From: Cyanobacteria bacterium SIG30
Lineage (GTDB): Bacteria; Cyanobacteriota; Vampirovibrionia; Gastranaerophilales; Gastranaerophilaceae
DNA: 64,000 nt
Assembly (NCBI GenBank): GCA_015152475.1
Contig: SUTW01000005.1
Location: 62,001-126,000, forward strand
Direction: 5' to 3'
Made by a program: the position numbers and the translations under genes. The notes under the pieces are model-generated. The model did no database searches, was not told the DNA's origin, and saw nothing but the letters and a program-made list of their open reading frames with translations. The stretch's first letter is position 1. Each line of letters begins with the position of its first letter. Shown one piece after another: positions 5,962 through 15,968 of this stretch.

Positions 5962-6960
5962 ATGAATATTACACCCATTTTAAATTTTAAAAACATTAAT
6001 TTTAATCATAATAAAACCAGTATTCCTTTTGGCACTCAAAAGAGTAGTCAAGTTGGCGTACTTTCTTCAAAAATTAATTTTAGAGGAAGTTCTTCTTTAG
6101 AAAATGATATATTTGAAAAATTTTTTAAAGAATTTCCTGTTTCGACAGCTAAAGTTTATGGCGAGAAAGAAGAAAAAATTTTAGATGCAGAAATTATTGA
6201 AGTACCTTTAAAAAGAGATAAAAGTCTTCCGCCTGTGAGAAAATATTCTCTACGTGTTGACGATAAAGAAATTGGTTCTTGTTTTTTTAATGCTTATCCA
6301 AATGGTAAATATATTTATATCCAAGATTTAAAAACACAAGAACATGCATTTAGGGAATATCGTGGTGCAGGAACAGCTTTAATTAAAGAAGTTATTAAAG
6401 AAAGTAAAAGACAAGGTTATGACGGAAAAGTGCATTTGTGCTGTTACCATGACCCATCACCTTGTGCATTTTATTATAAAAACAATTTTGTTGCAGTCAA
6501 TAAACATGATTCATTAAATGTTGTTTTTGATTATATTGCAAGAAATAATTTGGGTGCTGATAAATTTCCAATTACAAATTTGGGGATTCCAATGGAAATT
6601 GATCCAAAATCAGCTGATAAATTATTAAAAGGTGATAGAATTTATGAAGATTTAGAATCGACAGAGATTTCAAGAAAAATGATTCTTTCTGATAGATGTA
6701 TGGTTATTGGCATGCCATCAAGAGCTTTTCGTGATGTCGGAAGCGTTGCACTTTTAAATTTTGATGATAAAAATGCTTGTGCAAAAATTGCTTGTCATGT
6801 TTGTAGGTCAGACAATAACAAATTAATGCTTTATGATTTTAGAAAATGTGAACCATCTGATGATGAAATGTATTATTTTTTATCTGCAATGGAAAAAGAA
6901 GCAAAGAGACTTGGCTATAAAGGCACTATCGTTATTGAAGATGGGCGCTTAAATATCTAG
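5962..6960 (+). CDS. GNAT-type N-acetyltransferase-like protein with N-terminal tag
   Basis: This is a 332-residue protein. After a flexible Asn-rich N-terminus containing SIPFGTQ and INFRGS, residues about 95-170 form a GNAT-like fold. FREYRGAGTALIKEVIKE (about 130-147) is the acetyl-CoA pyrophosphate-binding motif (R-x-x-G-x-G/A). A second, weaker acetyltransferase-like half follows (AKIACHVCRSDNNK, then EKEAKRLGYKGTI). I chose the ATG at 5962; an ATG five codons earlier (5947) is possible. No clear ribosome-binding site precedes either. The substrate is unknown. The N-terminal FG-type motif recurs in other proteins here. Confidence 0.55.
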   Translation: MNITPILNFKNINFNHNKTSIPFGTQKSSQVGVLSSKINFRGSSSLENDIFEKFFKEFPVSTAKVYGEKEEKILDAEIIEVPLKRDKSLPPVRKYSLRVDDKEIGSCFFNAYPNGKYIYIQDLKTQEHAFREYRGAGTALIKEVIKESKRQGYDGKVHLCCYHDPSPCAFYYKNNFVAVNKHDSLNVVFDYIARNNLGADKFPITNLGIPMEIDPKSADKLLKGDRIYEDLESTEISRKMILSDRCMVIGMPSRAFRDVGSVALLNFDDKNACAKIACHVCRSDNNKLMLYDFRKCEPSDDEMYYFLSAMEKEAKRLGYKGTIVIEDGRLNI

Positions 6961-6996
6961 TTTTGTAAGTTTTAACATATTGGCAAAATTTGCAAT

Positions 6997-7026
6997 AAAA
7001 AAGTCCGACTTTTGCCGGACTTTTTT
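6997..7026. terminator. Bidirectional terminator between the GNAT gene and rpsG
   Basis: AAAAAAGTCCG pairs with CGGACTTTTTT; A-run and T-run on either side allow termination of both convergent genes. It closes the rpsL-rpsG transcript directly after rpsG. Confidence 0.88.
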
Positions 7027-7039
7027 ATTTAATAATTTT

Positions 7040-7510
7040 TTAGTATCTGTAATGTGCAAAAGCTTTGTTTGCTTCAGCCATTTTGTGAGTATCTTCACGT
7101 TTTTTGCAAGATGCACCGATACCATTTGAAGCATCAATGATTTCATTTGTTAATTTTTCAACCATTGATTTTCCACTTCTTTTTCTTGCTGATTCAATAA
7201 TCCAGCAAGAACCTAATGCTTGGCCTCTGTCAGCTTTAACTTCGATTGGAACTTGGTATGTTGAACCACCAATACGTCTAGCTTTAACTTCAATCAAAGG
7301 TGTTACATTAGATAATGCTTTTTCAAAAACTTCGATTGGTTTTGATTTTGTTTTTTCTGCAACTTTTTCCATTGTTGAATAGAAAATGTTTTGTGCAATA
7401 GATTTTTTACCTTTTTTCATCAATCTATTGATGAATTTTGCTATATCAACGCTGTTATAAAGAGGATCTGGTAATGGTACTCTTTTAGCAGGTTTTGAAC
7501 GTCTTGACAT
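7040..7510 (-). CDS. rpsG: Ribosomal protein S7
   Basis: This is a 156-residue protein with classic S7 signatures: MSRRSKPAKR start, DPLYNSVDIAKFINRLMKKGKK, ALSNVTPLIEVKARRIGGSTYQVP, and C-terminal EANKAFAHYRY. It binds the 3' domain of 16S rRNA and nucleates assembly of the small-subunit head. It is transcribed with rpsL (19-base gap). In most bacteria fusA and tuf follow rpsG; here a terminator follows instead. Confidence 0.98.
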   Translation of the reverse strand: MSRRSKPAKRVPLPDPLYNSVDIAKFINRLMKKGKKSIAQNIFYSTMEKVAEKTKSKPIEVFEKALSNVTPLIEVKARRIGGSTYQVPIEVKADRGQALGSCWIIESARKRSGKSMVEKLTNEIIDASNGIGASCKKREDTHKMAEANKAFAHYRY

Positions 7511-7529
7511 TTATTTAACCTTTCTGTTT

Positions 7530-7904
7530 CTATTTCTTAGCTCTTTTTGCGCCATATTTAGATCTACTTTGTGTTCTGTTTGCAACTCCAGCAGTATCCA
7601 AAGTACCTCTAATAATGTGATATCTAACACCTGGAAGGTCTTTAACTCTTCCGCCTCTGATTAGCACAACAGAGTGTTCTTGAAGGTTATGTCCAATTCC
7701 TGGGATGTAAGATGTTACCTCGAAACCATTTGTTAATCTAACACGAGCAACTTTTCTCATTGCTGAGTTTGGTTTCTTAGGTGTTGTAGTGTAGACTCTT
7801 GTACAAACACCACGTCTTTGTGGACAACCCATTAAAGCTGGTGATTTTGTTTTGTCTACAATTTTCTTTCTTTCGTTTTTAACTAATTGACTTATAGTTG
7901 GCAT
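7530..7904 (-). CDS. rpsL: Ribosomal protein S12
   Basis: This is a 124-residue protein. [13 protein letters not shown] start, [31 protein letters not shown] (shown here only as a landmark around residues 26-56) and [16 protein letters not shown] are universal S12 motifs around the decoding centre. The lysine in the PKKPNS loop, where streptomycin-resistance changes occur, is the ordinary Lys. AGAGGTAAAAT precedes the ATG. It is the first gene of the short rpsL-rpsG unit. Confidence 0.98.
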   Translation of the reverse strand: MPTISQLVKNERKKIVDKTKSPALMGCPQRRGVCTRVYTTTPKKPNSAMRKVARVRLTNGFEVTSYIPGIGHNLQEHSVVLIRGGRVKDLPGVRYHIIRGTLDTAGVANRTQSRSKYGAKRAKK

Positions 7905-7991
7905 ATTTTACCTCTTTTTTATTACTTTGTCATATTATTTCACTATAAACATAAGTGAATGTCAAATGTTTATTAAGAAATACTTAGGTGC

Positions 7992-8020
7992 TTGACGTTT
8001 TTTTTAAAAAAAATGATAAT
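7992..8020 (+). promoter_or_regulatory. Promoter of the 8027 gene, leaderless arrangement
   Basis: TTGACG (7992-7997), 17-base spacer, GATAAT (8015-8020). The -10 ends six bases before the ATG at 8027, so the predicted first transcribed base is the A of the start codon. Confidence 0.8.
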
Positions 8021-8026
8021 AAACTT

Positions 8027-8389
8027 ATGGCTGAAAGAGAAATTTTTCAATTAGAAGACTCACTTAAAGAATTTTTAATCAACGAACTTACAAGAGATGC
8101 AGTTGATAAGTTTTCTGTTAATTTAAACAGATACAAAAATTTAAAATTACTTATTGACCCTGCAGGCAGATTTAAAGAGCCAAATTTTAAAGTTCAGGTT
8201 GGTATTTTTGAGGTTTATCTTACAATAGAAGAAGGTCAAAAATTGTCTGGTTCAATTGGTTCAAGTGATGAATTACTTATTATGAAATGGCTTGATTTTG
8301 GCTCAAACAGAGCACTTTTAAGAATGTTTTGGCTTGGTGAATCAATTGACAAAAGTAAGGGAAAAATTGTTCCTTTTGACCTAGAATAA
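8027..8389 (+). CDS. Hypothetical protein, 120 residues
   Basis: This is a soluble alpha/beta protein with no motif I recognise. It begins MAEREIFQLEDSLKEFL. A middle stretch, LKLLIDPAGRFKEPNFKVQVGIFEVYLTI, looks like paired beta strands, and a Trp-containing segment (MKWLDFGSNRALLRMFWLG) follows. An upstream in-frame ATG at 7988 is rejected because the -35 and -10 boxes lie between it and 8027. There is no Shine-Dalgarno, and translation presumably begins on a leaderless mRNA. It lies between rpsL (divergent) and tgt (convergent). Confidence 0.6.
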   Translation: MAEREIFQLEDSLKEFLINELTRDAVDKFSVNLNRYKNLKLLIDPAGRFKEPNFKVQVGIFEVYLTIEEGQKLSGSIGSSDELLIMKWLDFGSNRALLRMFWLGESIDKSKGKIVPFDLE

Positions 8390-8407
8390 TTTAAGTTTTT
8401 ATATTTA

Positions 8408-9935
<1,528 letters not shown>

Positions 9936-10025
9936 TTTTATCTCCTTTTCGCTTTTTTATCTTAACTCAAACAATCTTTATTAACAACTTTAAACTTTAT
10001 CTTGTTTTTAAACGGTTTTATATGC

Positions 10026-10037
10026 TAATATAATTCT
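10026..10037 (+). promoter_or_regulatory. Extended -10 of yjbQ, leaderless arrangement
   Basis: TGCTAATAT places the hexamer TAATAT at 10026-10031, six bases before ATG 10038. The same TGCTAATAT-N6-ATG layout occurs at 61001-61015. An overlapping TATAAT (10029-10034) is an alternative. Confidence 0.65.
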
Positions 10038-10454
10038 ATGGCAGTTTTAACAGATAAAATTTTAGTAAATACTAAAGGTTACACTGACATTATTGATATT
10101 ACAAATAGTGTTCAAACTTGTGTTCAAAAACACAATATAAAAGATGGGCTTGTGCATGTTTTTGTTATTGGTTCAACTGCATCGGTTACAACTATTGAAT
10201 ATGAGCCAGGACTTCTTCAAGATATTAAAGATGCACTTGAAATTATTGCTCCATCTTCAAAAGAATATCATCATGACGCAAAATGGCATGATGGTAATGG
10301 TTTTTCACATGTAAGGTCTGCGCTTGTTGGGAATAGTGTTGTTATTCCATTATCTGGTGGTGCCTTGCAGCTTGGTACTTGGCAGCAAATCATTTTATTA
10401 GATTTTGATAATAGGGCTAGAGCTAGAAATATTATTGTACAGGTTATAAGTTAA
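10038..10454 (+). CDS. yjbQ: YjbQ family protein (UPF0047)
   Basis: This is a 138-residue protein with the family's marks: TKGYTDIIDIT, VHVFVIGSTASVTTIEYEPGLLQDI, then HDAKWHDGNGFSHVRSALVG and GTWQQIILLDFDNRAR. It forms a trimeric beta-rich fold with conserved His residues. A weak thiamine-phosphate synthase activity is reported for the family, but the real role is unclear. It heads a run with the M24 peptidase (1-base gap) and the TrmH enzyme. No Shine-Dalgarno is visible; the -10 stands just before the ATG. Confidence 0.9.
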   Translation: MAVLTDKILVNTKGYTDIIDITNSVQTCVQKHNIKDGLVHVFVIGSTASVTTIEYEPGLLQDIKDALEIIAPSSKEYHHDAKWHDGNGFSHVRSALVGNSVVIPLSGGALQLGTWQQIILLDFDNRARARNIIVQVIS

Positions 10455-10455
10455 A

Positions 10456-11931
10456 TTGAAAGATTTTTCTAAATATTTTGATAAATATAATGCAGATGCA
10501 ATTTTGCTTCAAAGTTCAGATGACTTTACATTTGAACATAGGTCTGATTCTGTTATGTCTTATTTGACTGGTTTTTCAGGAACGGCAGGCGAAGCAATTT
10601 TGACTAAGAATGGTAAAATTTTTCTTTTTGTTGATCCTAGGTATCATATTCAGGCATCAAATTCTGCAAAAGAAGGTGTTCAAGTTGTAAAAATGCAGCT
10701 TGGTGAAACTTTTATTAAGATTCTGCCTCAATATTTAGATATAAATTCCAAACTTTTAATTGATGAAAAATTTATAAAATTTGATGTTTACGAAAACATA
10801 AAAAAGGTTTTTAAGAACACAACTAGTGCAGATTTTGTAAATAGATATCCAAAGATTTTATCGAATGAAAAAATAGATAATTCAAGAATTGAAAAATTAA
10901 AAACTAAACTAAAAAAATATAACTTTGATAATATTTTTATAACCAATAACGAACATGTAAGTTATTTAACCAATATAAATTCATTTGACCTACCTTATTC
11001 AAGTACAATAAGGGCAAAACTTTTAATAGGTGATAAAAATATTTTAATATTTGATGAAACTCCTGAAATTTTTGGAAAAACATTGATATTTAAAGATAAT
11101 TTATCGTTACATGATTGCAAAAAAGTTAAAGAACCAATTTTGATAAAGAAAAATTATGTTGCAGAGATGATGTCTGTAAAATCAAAAAAAGAAATAGAGG
11201 GTTTAAAACTATCTTTTCAAAAACTTGATTGCGCCTTACATTCTTTTAAGAAAAAAATAAAGGTTGGATTATCTGAATATGAATTGAATAAAATTTTTGA
11301 AGAGGAATTGTTTAAAGCTGGTGCTAAGGCGTTAAGTTTTAAGACAATTTTATCAGTTGACGAAAATACGGCATCTATTCATTATTCAAGTTATGACAAA
11401 AATAAGTTTGTAAAACCAAATAGTTTGATTTTACTTGATTGTGGTGGATTTTGGGAATCACCTTATGCAACTGACATCACGCGTGTTTTTGCTGTCGGTG
11501 ATGTAACAGATGAACAAAAGAGAATTTATACTTATGTACTAAAAGCTTTTTTAAATTGTTATCATTCTGATTTTTCTAAAGGTTTTGAACTTGACGGGCT
11601 TGCAAGAAGTATTTTTAAAAAAGCCAAAATTAAGGATTTTATTTTCCCTCATGCACTAGGGCATGGTCTAGGTTTAAATGTTCATAGTTTTCCACCATCA
11701 ATTTCACCATCTGGAAAAAGTAAACTTAAAAAAGGTATGACGTTTACTATTGAACCTGGTTTGTATTTAGAAAATAAATTTGGTATTAGGCTTGAAAACA
11801 GCGTTTACATAGGTGATGATGGCATTAAGCATTCTTTTTCAAAATTTCCTTTTGAAGAAAAATTGATTGATAAAACTTTGCTTACAAAAAAAGAGATTAA
11901 ATATTTAGAGGATTGGCAAAATGGAAGATAA
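10456..11931 (+). CDS. Xaa-Pro aminopeptidase (M24B)
   Basis: This 491-residue peptidase removes N-terminal residues before proline. The creatinase-like N-terminal domain carries SYLTGFSGTAGEAIL and FVDPRYHIQA. The pita-bread catalytic domain has metal ligands in LILLDCGGFWESPYATDITRVF (two Asp), HALGHGLGLNVHS (His), FTIEPGLY (Glu) and IRLENSVYI (Glu). The TTG at 10456, one base after the yjbQ stop, gives the best N-terminus, since the next ATG is 32 codons in and would cut the first domain. Its end overlaps the next gene by 11 bases. Confidence 0.9.
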   Translation: MKDFSKYFDKYNADAILLQSSDDFTFEHRSDSVMSYLTGFSGTAGEAILTKNGKIFLFVDPRYHIQASNSAKEGVQVVKMQLGETFIKILPQYLDINSKLLIDEKFIKFDVYENIKKVFKNTTSADFVNRYPKILSNEKIDNSRIEKLKTKLKKYNFDNIFITNNEHVSYLTNINSFDLPYSSTIRAKLLIGDKNILIFDETPEIFGKTLIFKDNLSLHDCKKVKEPILIKKNYVAEMMSVKSKKEIEGLKLSFQKLDCALHSFKKKIKVGLSEYELNKIFEEELFKAGAKALSFKTILSVDENTASIHYSSYDKNKFVKPNSLILLDCGGFWESPYATDITRVFAVGDVTDEQKRIYTYVLKAFLNCYHSDFSKGFELDGLARSIFKKAKIKDFIFPHALGHGLGLNVHSFPPSISPSGKSKLKKGMTFTIEPGLYLENKFGIRLENSVYIGDDGIKHSFSKFPFEEKLIDKTLLTKKEIKYLEDWQNGR

Positions 11932-12640
11932 AATTACAAGCTTGCAAAATGTTTGGGTTAAAAAAGTTGTTTCTCTTCATACAAAAAGCGAGAGAGACAA
12001 AGAAAAAATGATTATTCTAGAAGGCGATAAACTTATTGAAGGCGCTATTGAAAGTGGCTATGAAATTGTTAAAATGTTTTCGCTTGATGGTCGTTTATCT
12101 TCAACTATTGTTGATGAAAAAGTTATTAAAAAAATGTCAACAACATCATCTCCGACAGATGTTATAGCTATCGCAAAAAAACCTGTTTGGAAATTTGAAA
12201 ATCCTCAAAGAATAATTCTTTTGGACAATATTAAAGATGCTGGAAATTTAGGAACAATAATACGTACTGCTTGCGCATTTGGTATTGACGCAATTTTGCT
12301 TTATGGCGATTGTGTCGATGAATTTTCGCCAAAGGTTTTAAGGGCATCAGTTGGTTGCGCGTTTAAAATCCCTGTTATAAGGGTTACTAAAACTGATATT
12401 ATAGAACTTAGACAAAAATATGAATTTATTTCAACGGTTGTAAATTCTCAAAGAAGAATGGAAGATGTTGATTTTTCAAGACCTTTCGTTTTAATGTTTG
12501 GTTCCGAAGCAAATGGTTTAAATGAATTTCTTTTAAATATTCATGATGCTTCTTTTACTCTTCCTATGAAAAATTCAGTTGAGTCTTTAAATTTGGCAAT
12601 GTCTGTTGGTATTTGTCTTTGGGAACTTGCAAAAATATAA
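11921..12640 (+). CDS. TrmH/SpoU family RNA 2'-O-methyltransferase
   Basis: This is a 239-residue SPOUT methyltransferase. The three family motifs are in order: LLDNIKDAGNLGTIIRTACAFG (motif 1), FVLMFGSEANGLNEF (motif 2) and LPMKNSVESLNLAMSVGICLWEL (motif 3), which together build the knot that binds S-adenosylmethionine. The short N-terminal substrate domain fits RlmB/TsnR-type rRNA enzymes. The exact RNA target cannot be read from sequence. It is third in the yjbQ-peptidase unit and converges on rdgB with only five bases between. Confidence 0.9.
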   Translation: MEDKITSLQNVWVKKVVSLHTKSERDKEKMIILEGDKLIEGAIESGYEIVKMFSLDGRLSSTIVDEKVIKKMSTTSSPTDVIAIAKKPVWKFENPQRIILLDNIKDAGNLGTIIRTACAFGIDAILLYGDCVDEFSPKVLRASVGCAFKIPVIRVTKTDIIELRQKYEFISTVVNSQRRMEDVDFSRPFVLMFGSEANGLNEFLLNIHDASFTLPMKNSVESLNLAMSVGICLWELAKI

Positions 12641-12645
12641 TCTAA

Positions 12646-13230
12646 TTAAAATTTAAAATTTTCTTTTAAGTTTTGAAGAGCGCGGGCTCTATGCGAAATA
12701 GTGTTTTTAATATCTTCATTTAAATCCGCTATTGATTTGCCACCAAAGCCTTCTGGAAGAAAAATTGGGTCATATCCAAAACCGTTTGTTCCGCTTTTTT
12801 CTAGCGCAATTTCACCATGGCAGTAGCCTTGTGTTTGAAAAATTATTTCTTCATTTTTATTGCACAAAGTTAAAGCACAAGTAAAATGAGCTTTTCTGTT
12901 GGTTATTCCTTCAAGGTTTTTAAGTAATTTTTGAATTCTTAACTCTGGTGTTTTTTCATATCTTGCGCTTTGAATTCCTGGTTCTCCATTTAAATAATCA
13001 ACGCAAATCCCAGAATCATCTGCTAAAAATAAATCATATCCTCTTGTTTCACAAGATGCAGCAGCGCGCGCCTTGCAAAAAGAATTTTCTAAAAATGTTT
13101 TTCCATCTTCAATTGGGTTAAAATTTTTGTCTGGCAAAATAAATTTAAGACCACTATCCTTCATTATTTCATTTAGTTCTTGTACTTTATGAGGATTTGA
13201 TGTTGCAAAAATTATAGTTTTATTTTCCAT
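12646..13230 (-). CDS. rdgB: XTP/dITP diphosphatase (RdgB/HAM1)
   Basis: This 194-residue house-cleaning pyrophosphatase removes deaminated purine nucleotides. Signatures are IIFATSNPHKVQEL at the start, FLADDSGICVDYLNGEPGIQSARY in the middle, and GTNGFGYDPIFLPEG plus SHRARALQNL near the end. It overlaps uppS by 11 bases and shares its transcript. Confidence 0.95.
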   Translation of the reverse strand: MENKTIIFATSNPHKVQELNEIMKDSGLKFILPDKNFNPIEDGKTFLENSFCKARAAASCETRGYDLFLADDSGICVDYLNGEPGIQSARYEKTPELRIQKLLKNLEGITNRKAHFTCALTLCNKNEEIIFQTQGYCHGEIALEKSGTNGFGYDPIFLPEGFGGKSIADLNEDIKNTISHRARALQNLKENFKF

Positions 13231-13948
13231 ATCTTCTTTGTCTTTCTGAAAATTCTTTTATTGCATTTGTTAATTCATTTTCTTTGAAATCTGGCCAATA
13301 TACATTGGTCACAAGTATTTCACTATATGCAATTTGCCATAGTAAATAATTACTAATTCTTTTTTCGCCACCAGTTCTTATAAGTAAATCTGGGTCTGGA
13401 ATATTTTTTGTATAAAGATGATTTTTTATTATTTCCTCGTTAATTTCTTCTTCTTTATAACCTTTTTTTATTATTTCTTTTATGGCGTTTGTAATTTCCA
13501 ATCTTGAACCATAATTTATTGCTATTTGAAGATTTACTCCATTATTATTTTTGGTTTTTTCTTCTGCATCTTTTAGAATTTTTTGAAGTTTTTTACTTAA
13601 ACCATTTAAGTCACCAATAAATTTTAATTTAACATTGTTTTTATCTAATTCTACTACTTCATTTGCAATAGTTGTTGCTAAAAGCTCCATTAGAAAAGTA
13701 ACTTCTTCTTCTGGTCTTTTCCAGTTTTCAGTTGAAAATGCATAAACAGTTATATATTTAATGCCAAATTTGTGAGCACTTTTTACAATATCTTTAAGTG
13801 ATTCAACGCCTTTTTTATGCCCCATAGCACTTGGTAACATTCTTTCTTTTGCCCAACGCCTGTTGCCATCCATAATAATTGCTATATGTTTTAAATCAAG
13901 CTTGTTTACAAGTTCTTTTATTTGATTTTGTTCTTTTGTGTCAATCAT
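13220..13948 (-). CDS. uppS: Undecaprenyl diphosphate synthase
   Basis: This 242-residue cis-prenyltransferase makes the C55 lipid carrier used for peptidoglycan and surface glycans. The catalytic segment HIAIIMDGNRRWAKER with its Asp and the later region LLIRTGGEKRISNYLLWQIAYSEILVT are characteristic. YVYAFSTENWKRP-type sequence is also present. GAGGA precedes the ATG and a GATACAAT -10 lies further upstream. The gene is first in a unit with rdgB. Confidence 0.96.
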   Translation of the reverse strand: MIDTKEQNQIKELVNKLDLKHIAIIMDGNRRWAKERMLPSAMGHKKGVESLKDIVKSAHKFGIKYITVYAFSTENWKRPEEEVTFLMELLATTIANEVVELDKNNVKLKFIGDLNGLSKKLQKILKDAEEKTKNNNGVNLQIAINYGSRLEITNAIKEIIKKGYKEEEINEEIIKNHLYTKNIPDPDLLIRTGGEKRISNYLLWQIAYSEILVTNVYWPDFKENELTNAIKEFSERQRRYGK

Positions 13949-14075
13949 TTTTCCTCTTTTTTATTGTATCAAAAACTAAAAAATACTTGCGCAAAAATAA
14001 AAAAACATTTACAATGTTCTTAACCCTTAATAATCTTATCGGTTAAAGTTACAAACACAAGGAGAAAACCAAATT

Positions 14076-14348
14076 ATGTACCAAGACGAAACACTAGTTT
14101 GCGAAGATTGTGGCAAAGAGTTTATGTTTACAGTTGGTGAACAAGAATTTTATGCTGAAAAAGGTCTTGTAAACAAACCAAAAAGATGCCCAGAATGCCG
14201 TAAAGCTCGCAGACAAAAAAACAGAAGAAAACTTTATGATGCAACTTGTTCAGAATGTGGAGTTGCAACAAAAGTTCCATTTAAACCGGTAAGTGGCAAA
14301 GAAATTTACTGTAAAGATTGTTTCTTAAAAAGACAACAACAGGTTTAA
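14076..14348 (+). CDS. Zinc-ribbon protein (CxxC-x17-CxxC type)
   Basis: This is a 90-residue basic protein with two zinc-ribbon modules. The first has CEDCGKEF ... CPECRKARRQ; the second has CSECGVATKVPFKPVSGKEIYCKDC. The pattern is that of short zinc-ribbon proteins common in cyanobacteria-related and Chloroflexi genomes, probably binding nucleic acid or protein. A CAAGGAGAAAA site precedes the ATG. It is a stand-alone gene with its own terminator. Molecular role unknown. Confidence 0.85.
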   Translation: MYQDETLVCEDCGKEFMFTVGEQEFYAEKGLVNKPKRCPECRKARRQKNRRKLYDATCSECGVATKVPFKPVSGKEIYCKDCFLKRQQQV

Positions 14349-14367
14349 AAGATAATAAATATTTTAA

Positions 14368-14394
14368 AAGAGGTACCTAGTTTAGGTACCTCTT
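14368..14394 (+). terminator. Hairpin terminator
   Basis: AAGAGGTACCTA pairs with TAGGTACCTCTT over a three-base loop. It lies between the convergent zinc-ribbon and pepA genes and could serve both, though the flanking T-run is weak. Confidence 0.7.
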
Positions 14395-14408
14395 ATTTTA
14401 TATTGAAT

Positions 14409-15830
14409 TTATGTTAGATAATTAGTTAGTGTCCTTACCATAATACCAGTTGCGCCTTTTGAGTGTTCTCCGTATGGTTTTGAAATATGTGCTGTTCCTG
14501 CTATATCAATGTGAACCCAGTTTTTATTTTTAACAAAATTAGATAAAAACCAGCCTGCAACTGATGTACCAGCTTCTCTTCCGCCTGTATTTCTCATATC
14601 TGCAATATTTGAGGCAAGAGAATCCCTCATATAGTCTTTTATTGGCATTTCCCAAAGGTCTTCACCAACTTCTTCACCTTTTTTAATAATCTCGTTTAGC
14701 ATTTTTTTGTTTGTTCCCATAATTCCTGAGATTCTGTTTCCAAGAGCTACAACGCAAGCACCAGTCAGGGTTGCGATATCTATTATTTCATCAAAACCTA
14801 ATTTATCTGCGTAAGTTAAGGCATCTGCAAGAGTTAATCTTCCTTCTGCATCAGTGTTATCAACTTCAATTGTTTTGCCGTTTTTTGCGGTTAAAATATC
14901 TCCTGGCTTGTATGATTTTCCGCTTGGCATATTTTCGCAAAGCGCTGAAATTATATGAACTTCAATATTTGAATTCAATTTTTTAACTGCTTGGATAACA
15001 CCTAAAACGCAAGCGCAACCTGACATGTCGTCTTTCATATCAAGCATTGAAGATGCAGGCTTAATATCAAGTCCGCCTGAATCAAATGTTATACCTTTGC
15101 CAATAAGCGCTACTTTTTTAACAGGATTTTTAGGTTTATAAGCAAGATGAATAAGTTTTGGTTCTTGTTCACTACCTCTTGCAACTGCAAGAAAAGCTCC
15201 AAAATTCATCTTTTCTAGTTCTTTTTTGTCGTATATTTTGATTTCTAAATCATTTTCTTTTGCAATTATATTTGCAATATCTGCAATTTTGCTTGGCGTT
15301 ATTTCATATGCTTGTTCATTAATTAGATTTTTTGTGAAATTTAATGATTCATTTATTATTTTGCATTTTTCAACTTCTTTTTTTAATCTGCTATCTAAAA
15401 TAGTTACATTTTTAATTTTTTCTTCCTCTTTGACTGTTTTATATTTGTCAAATTTATAACTTGCATTTAAAAAACCGCTTAAAAATGATATTGTTATGTT
15501 TTCATTGTTTATTTTTTCAATTACTACATCTTTGTTGTTTGGAATATTCTTTATGTGTTGGTATAATTTTGCGCCAAGCTCTCTTGCTTTTTGGTTATCT
15601 AAATTTTTTCCAAGTCCAACAACTAATATTTTATCAACTTCACCTTCAAGATTATTTAAAAGGTAAAACTCGCCATATTTTCCTAAAAAACCTTCTTTTT
15701 TGATTACATAATCTTTTATTATTTTTTGATAATCATTGCCTAGTTGTGATTTAACTTCTTTTTCACCTTCGTTAATACTAATTACATAAATGTTTGTTTT
15801 TTTAATACTATCACTACATTTTATTTGCAT
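14409..15830 (-). CDS. pepA: Leucyl aminopeptidase (M17)
   Basis: This is a 473-residue two-zinc aminopeptidase. GKGITFDSGGLDIKPASSM, then MKDDMSGCACVLG and the signature NTDAEGRLTLADALTYAD contain the metal ligands and catalytic Lys/Arg. WVHIDIAGTA near the C-terminus completes the fold. The N-terminal regulatory domain is present and divergent, as usual. It degrades peptides in the cytosol. A GGAGAAAC site stands before the ATG. Confidence 0.95.
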   Translation of the reverse strand: MQIKCSDSIKKTNIYVISINEGEKEVKSQLGNDYQKIIKDYVIKKEGFLGKYGEFYLLNNLEGEVDKILVVGLGKNLDNQKARELGAKLYQHIKNIPNNKDVVIEKINNENITISFLSGFLNASYKFDKYKTVKEEEKIKNVTILDSRLKKEVEKCKIINESLNFTKNLINEQAYEITPSKIADIANIIAKENDLEIKIYDKKELEKMNFGAFLAVARGSEQEPKLIHLAYKPKNPVKKVALIGKGITFDSGGLDIKPASSMLDMKDDMSGCACVLGVIQAVKKLNSNIEVHIISALCENMPSGKSYKPGDILTAKNGKTIEVDNTDAEGRLTLADALTYADKLGFDEIIDIATLTGACVVALGNRISGIMGTNKKMLNEIIKKGEEVGEDLWEMPIKDYMRDSLASNIADMRNTGGREAGTSVAGWFLSNFVKNKNWVHIDIAGTAHISKPYGEHSKGATGIMVRTLTNYLT

Positions 15831-15887
15831 TTGTTTCTCCTTTTTTTAATTATTATACAACTTTTTGTAATTTTTTTATATATTTTA

Positions 15888-15916
15888 TTGAATGTTTTTG
15901 TGCAATTTGTTATAAT
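15888..15916 (+). promoter_or_regulatory. Promoter of the prepilin gene
   Basis: TTGAAT (15888-15893), 17-base spacer, TATAAT (15911-15916). A ribosome-binding site AAAGGA lies at 15953-15958, ten bases before ATG 15969. Confidence 0.65.
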
Positions 15917-15968
15917 AAATTATATAGAATTTTGACATTGTATAGAATACGGAAAGGATTTTAAGATT

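Noticed and set aside
7988-8389. Upstream start at 7988
   Set aside because: The -35 (7992) and -10 (8015) boxes lie after this codon, so it would not be transcribed.
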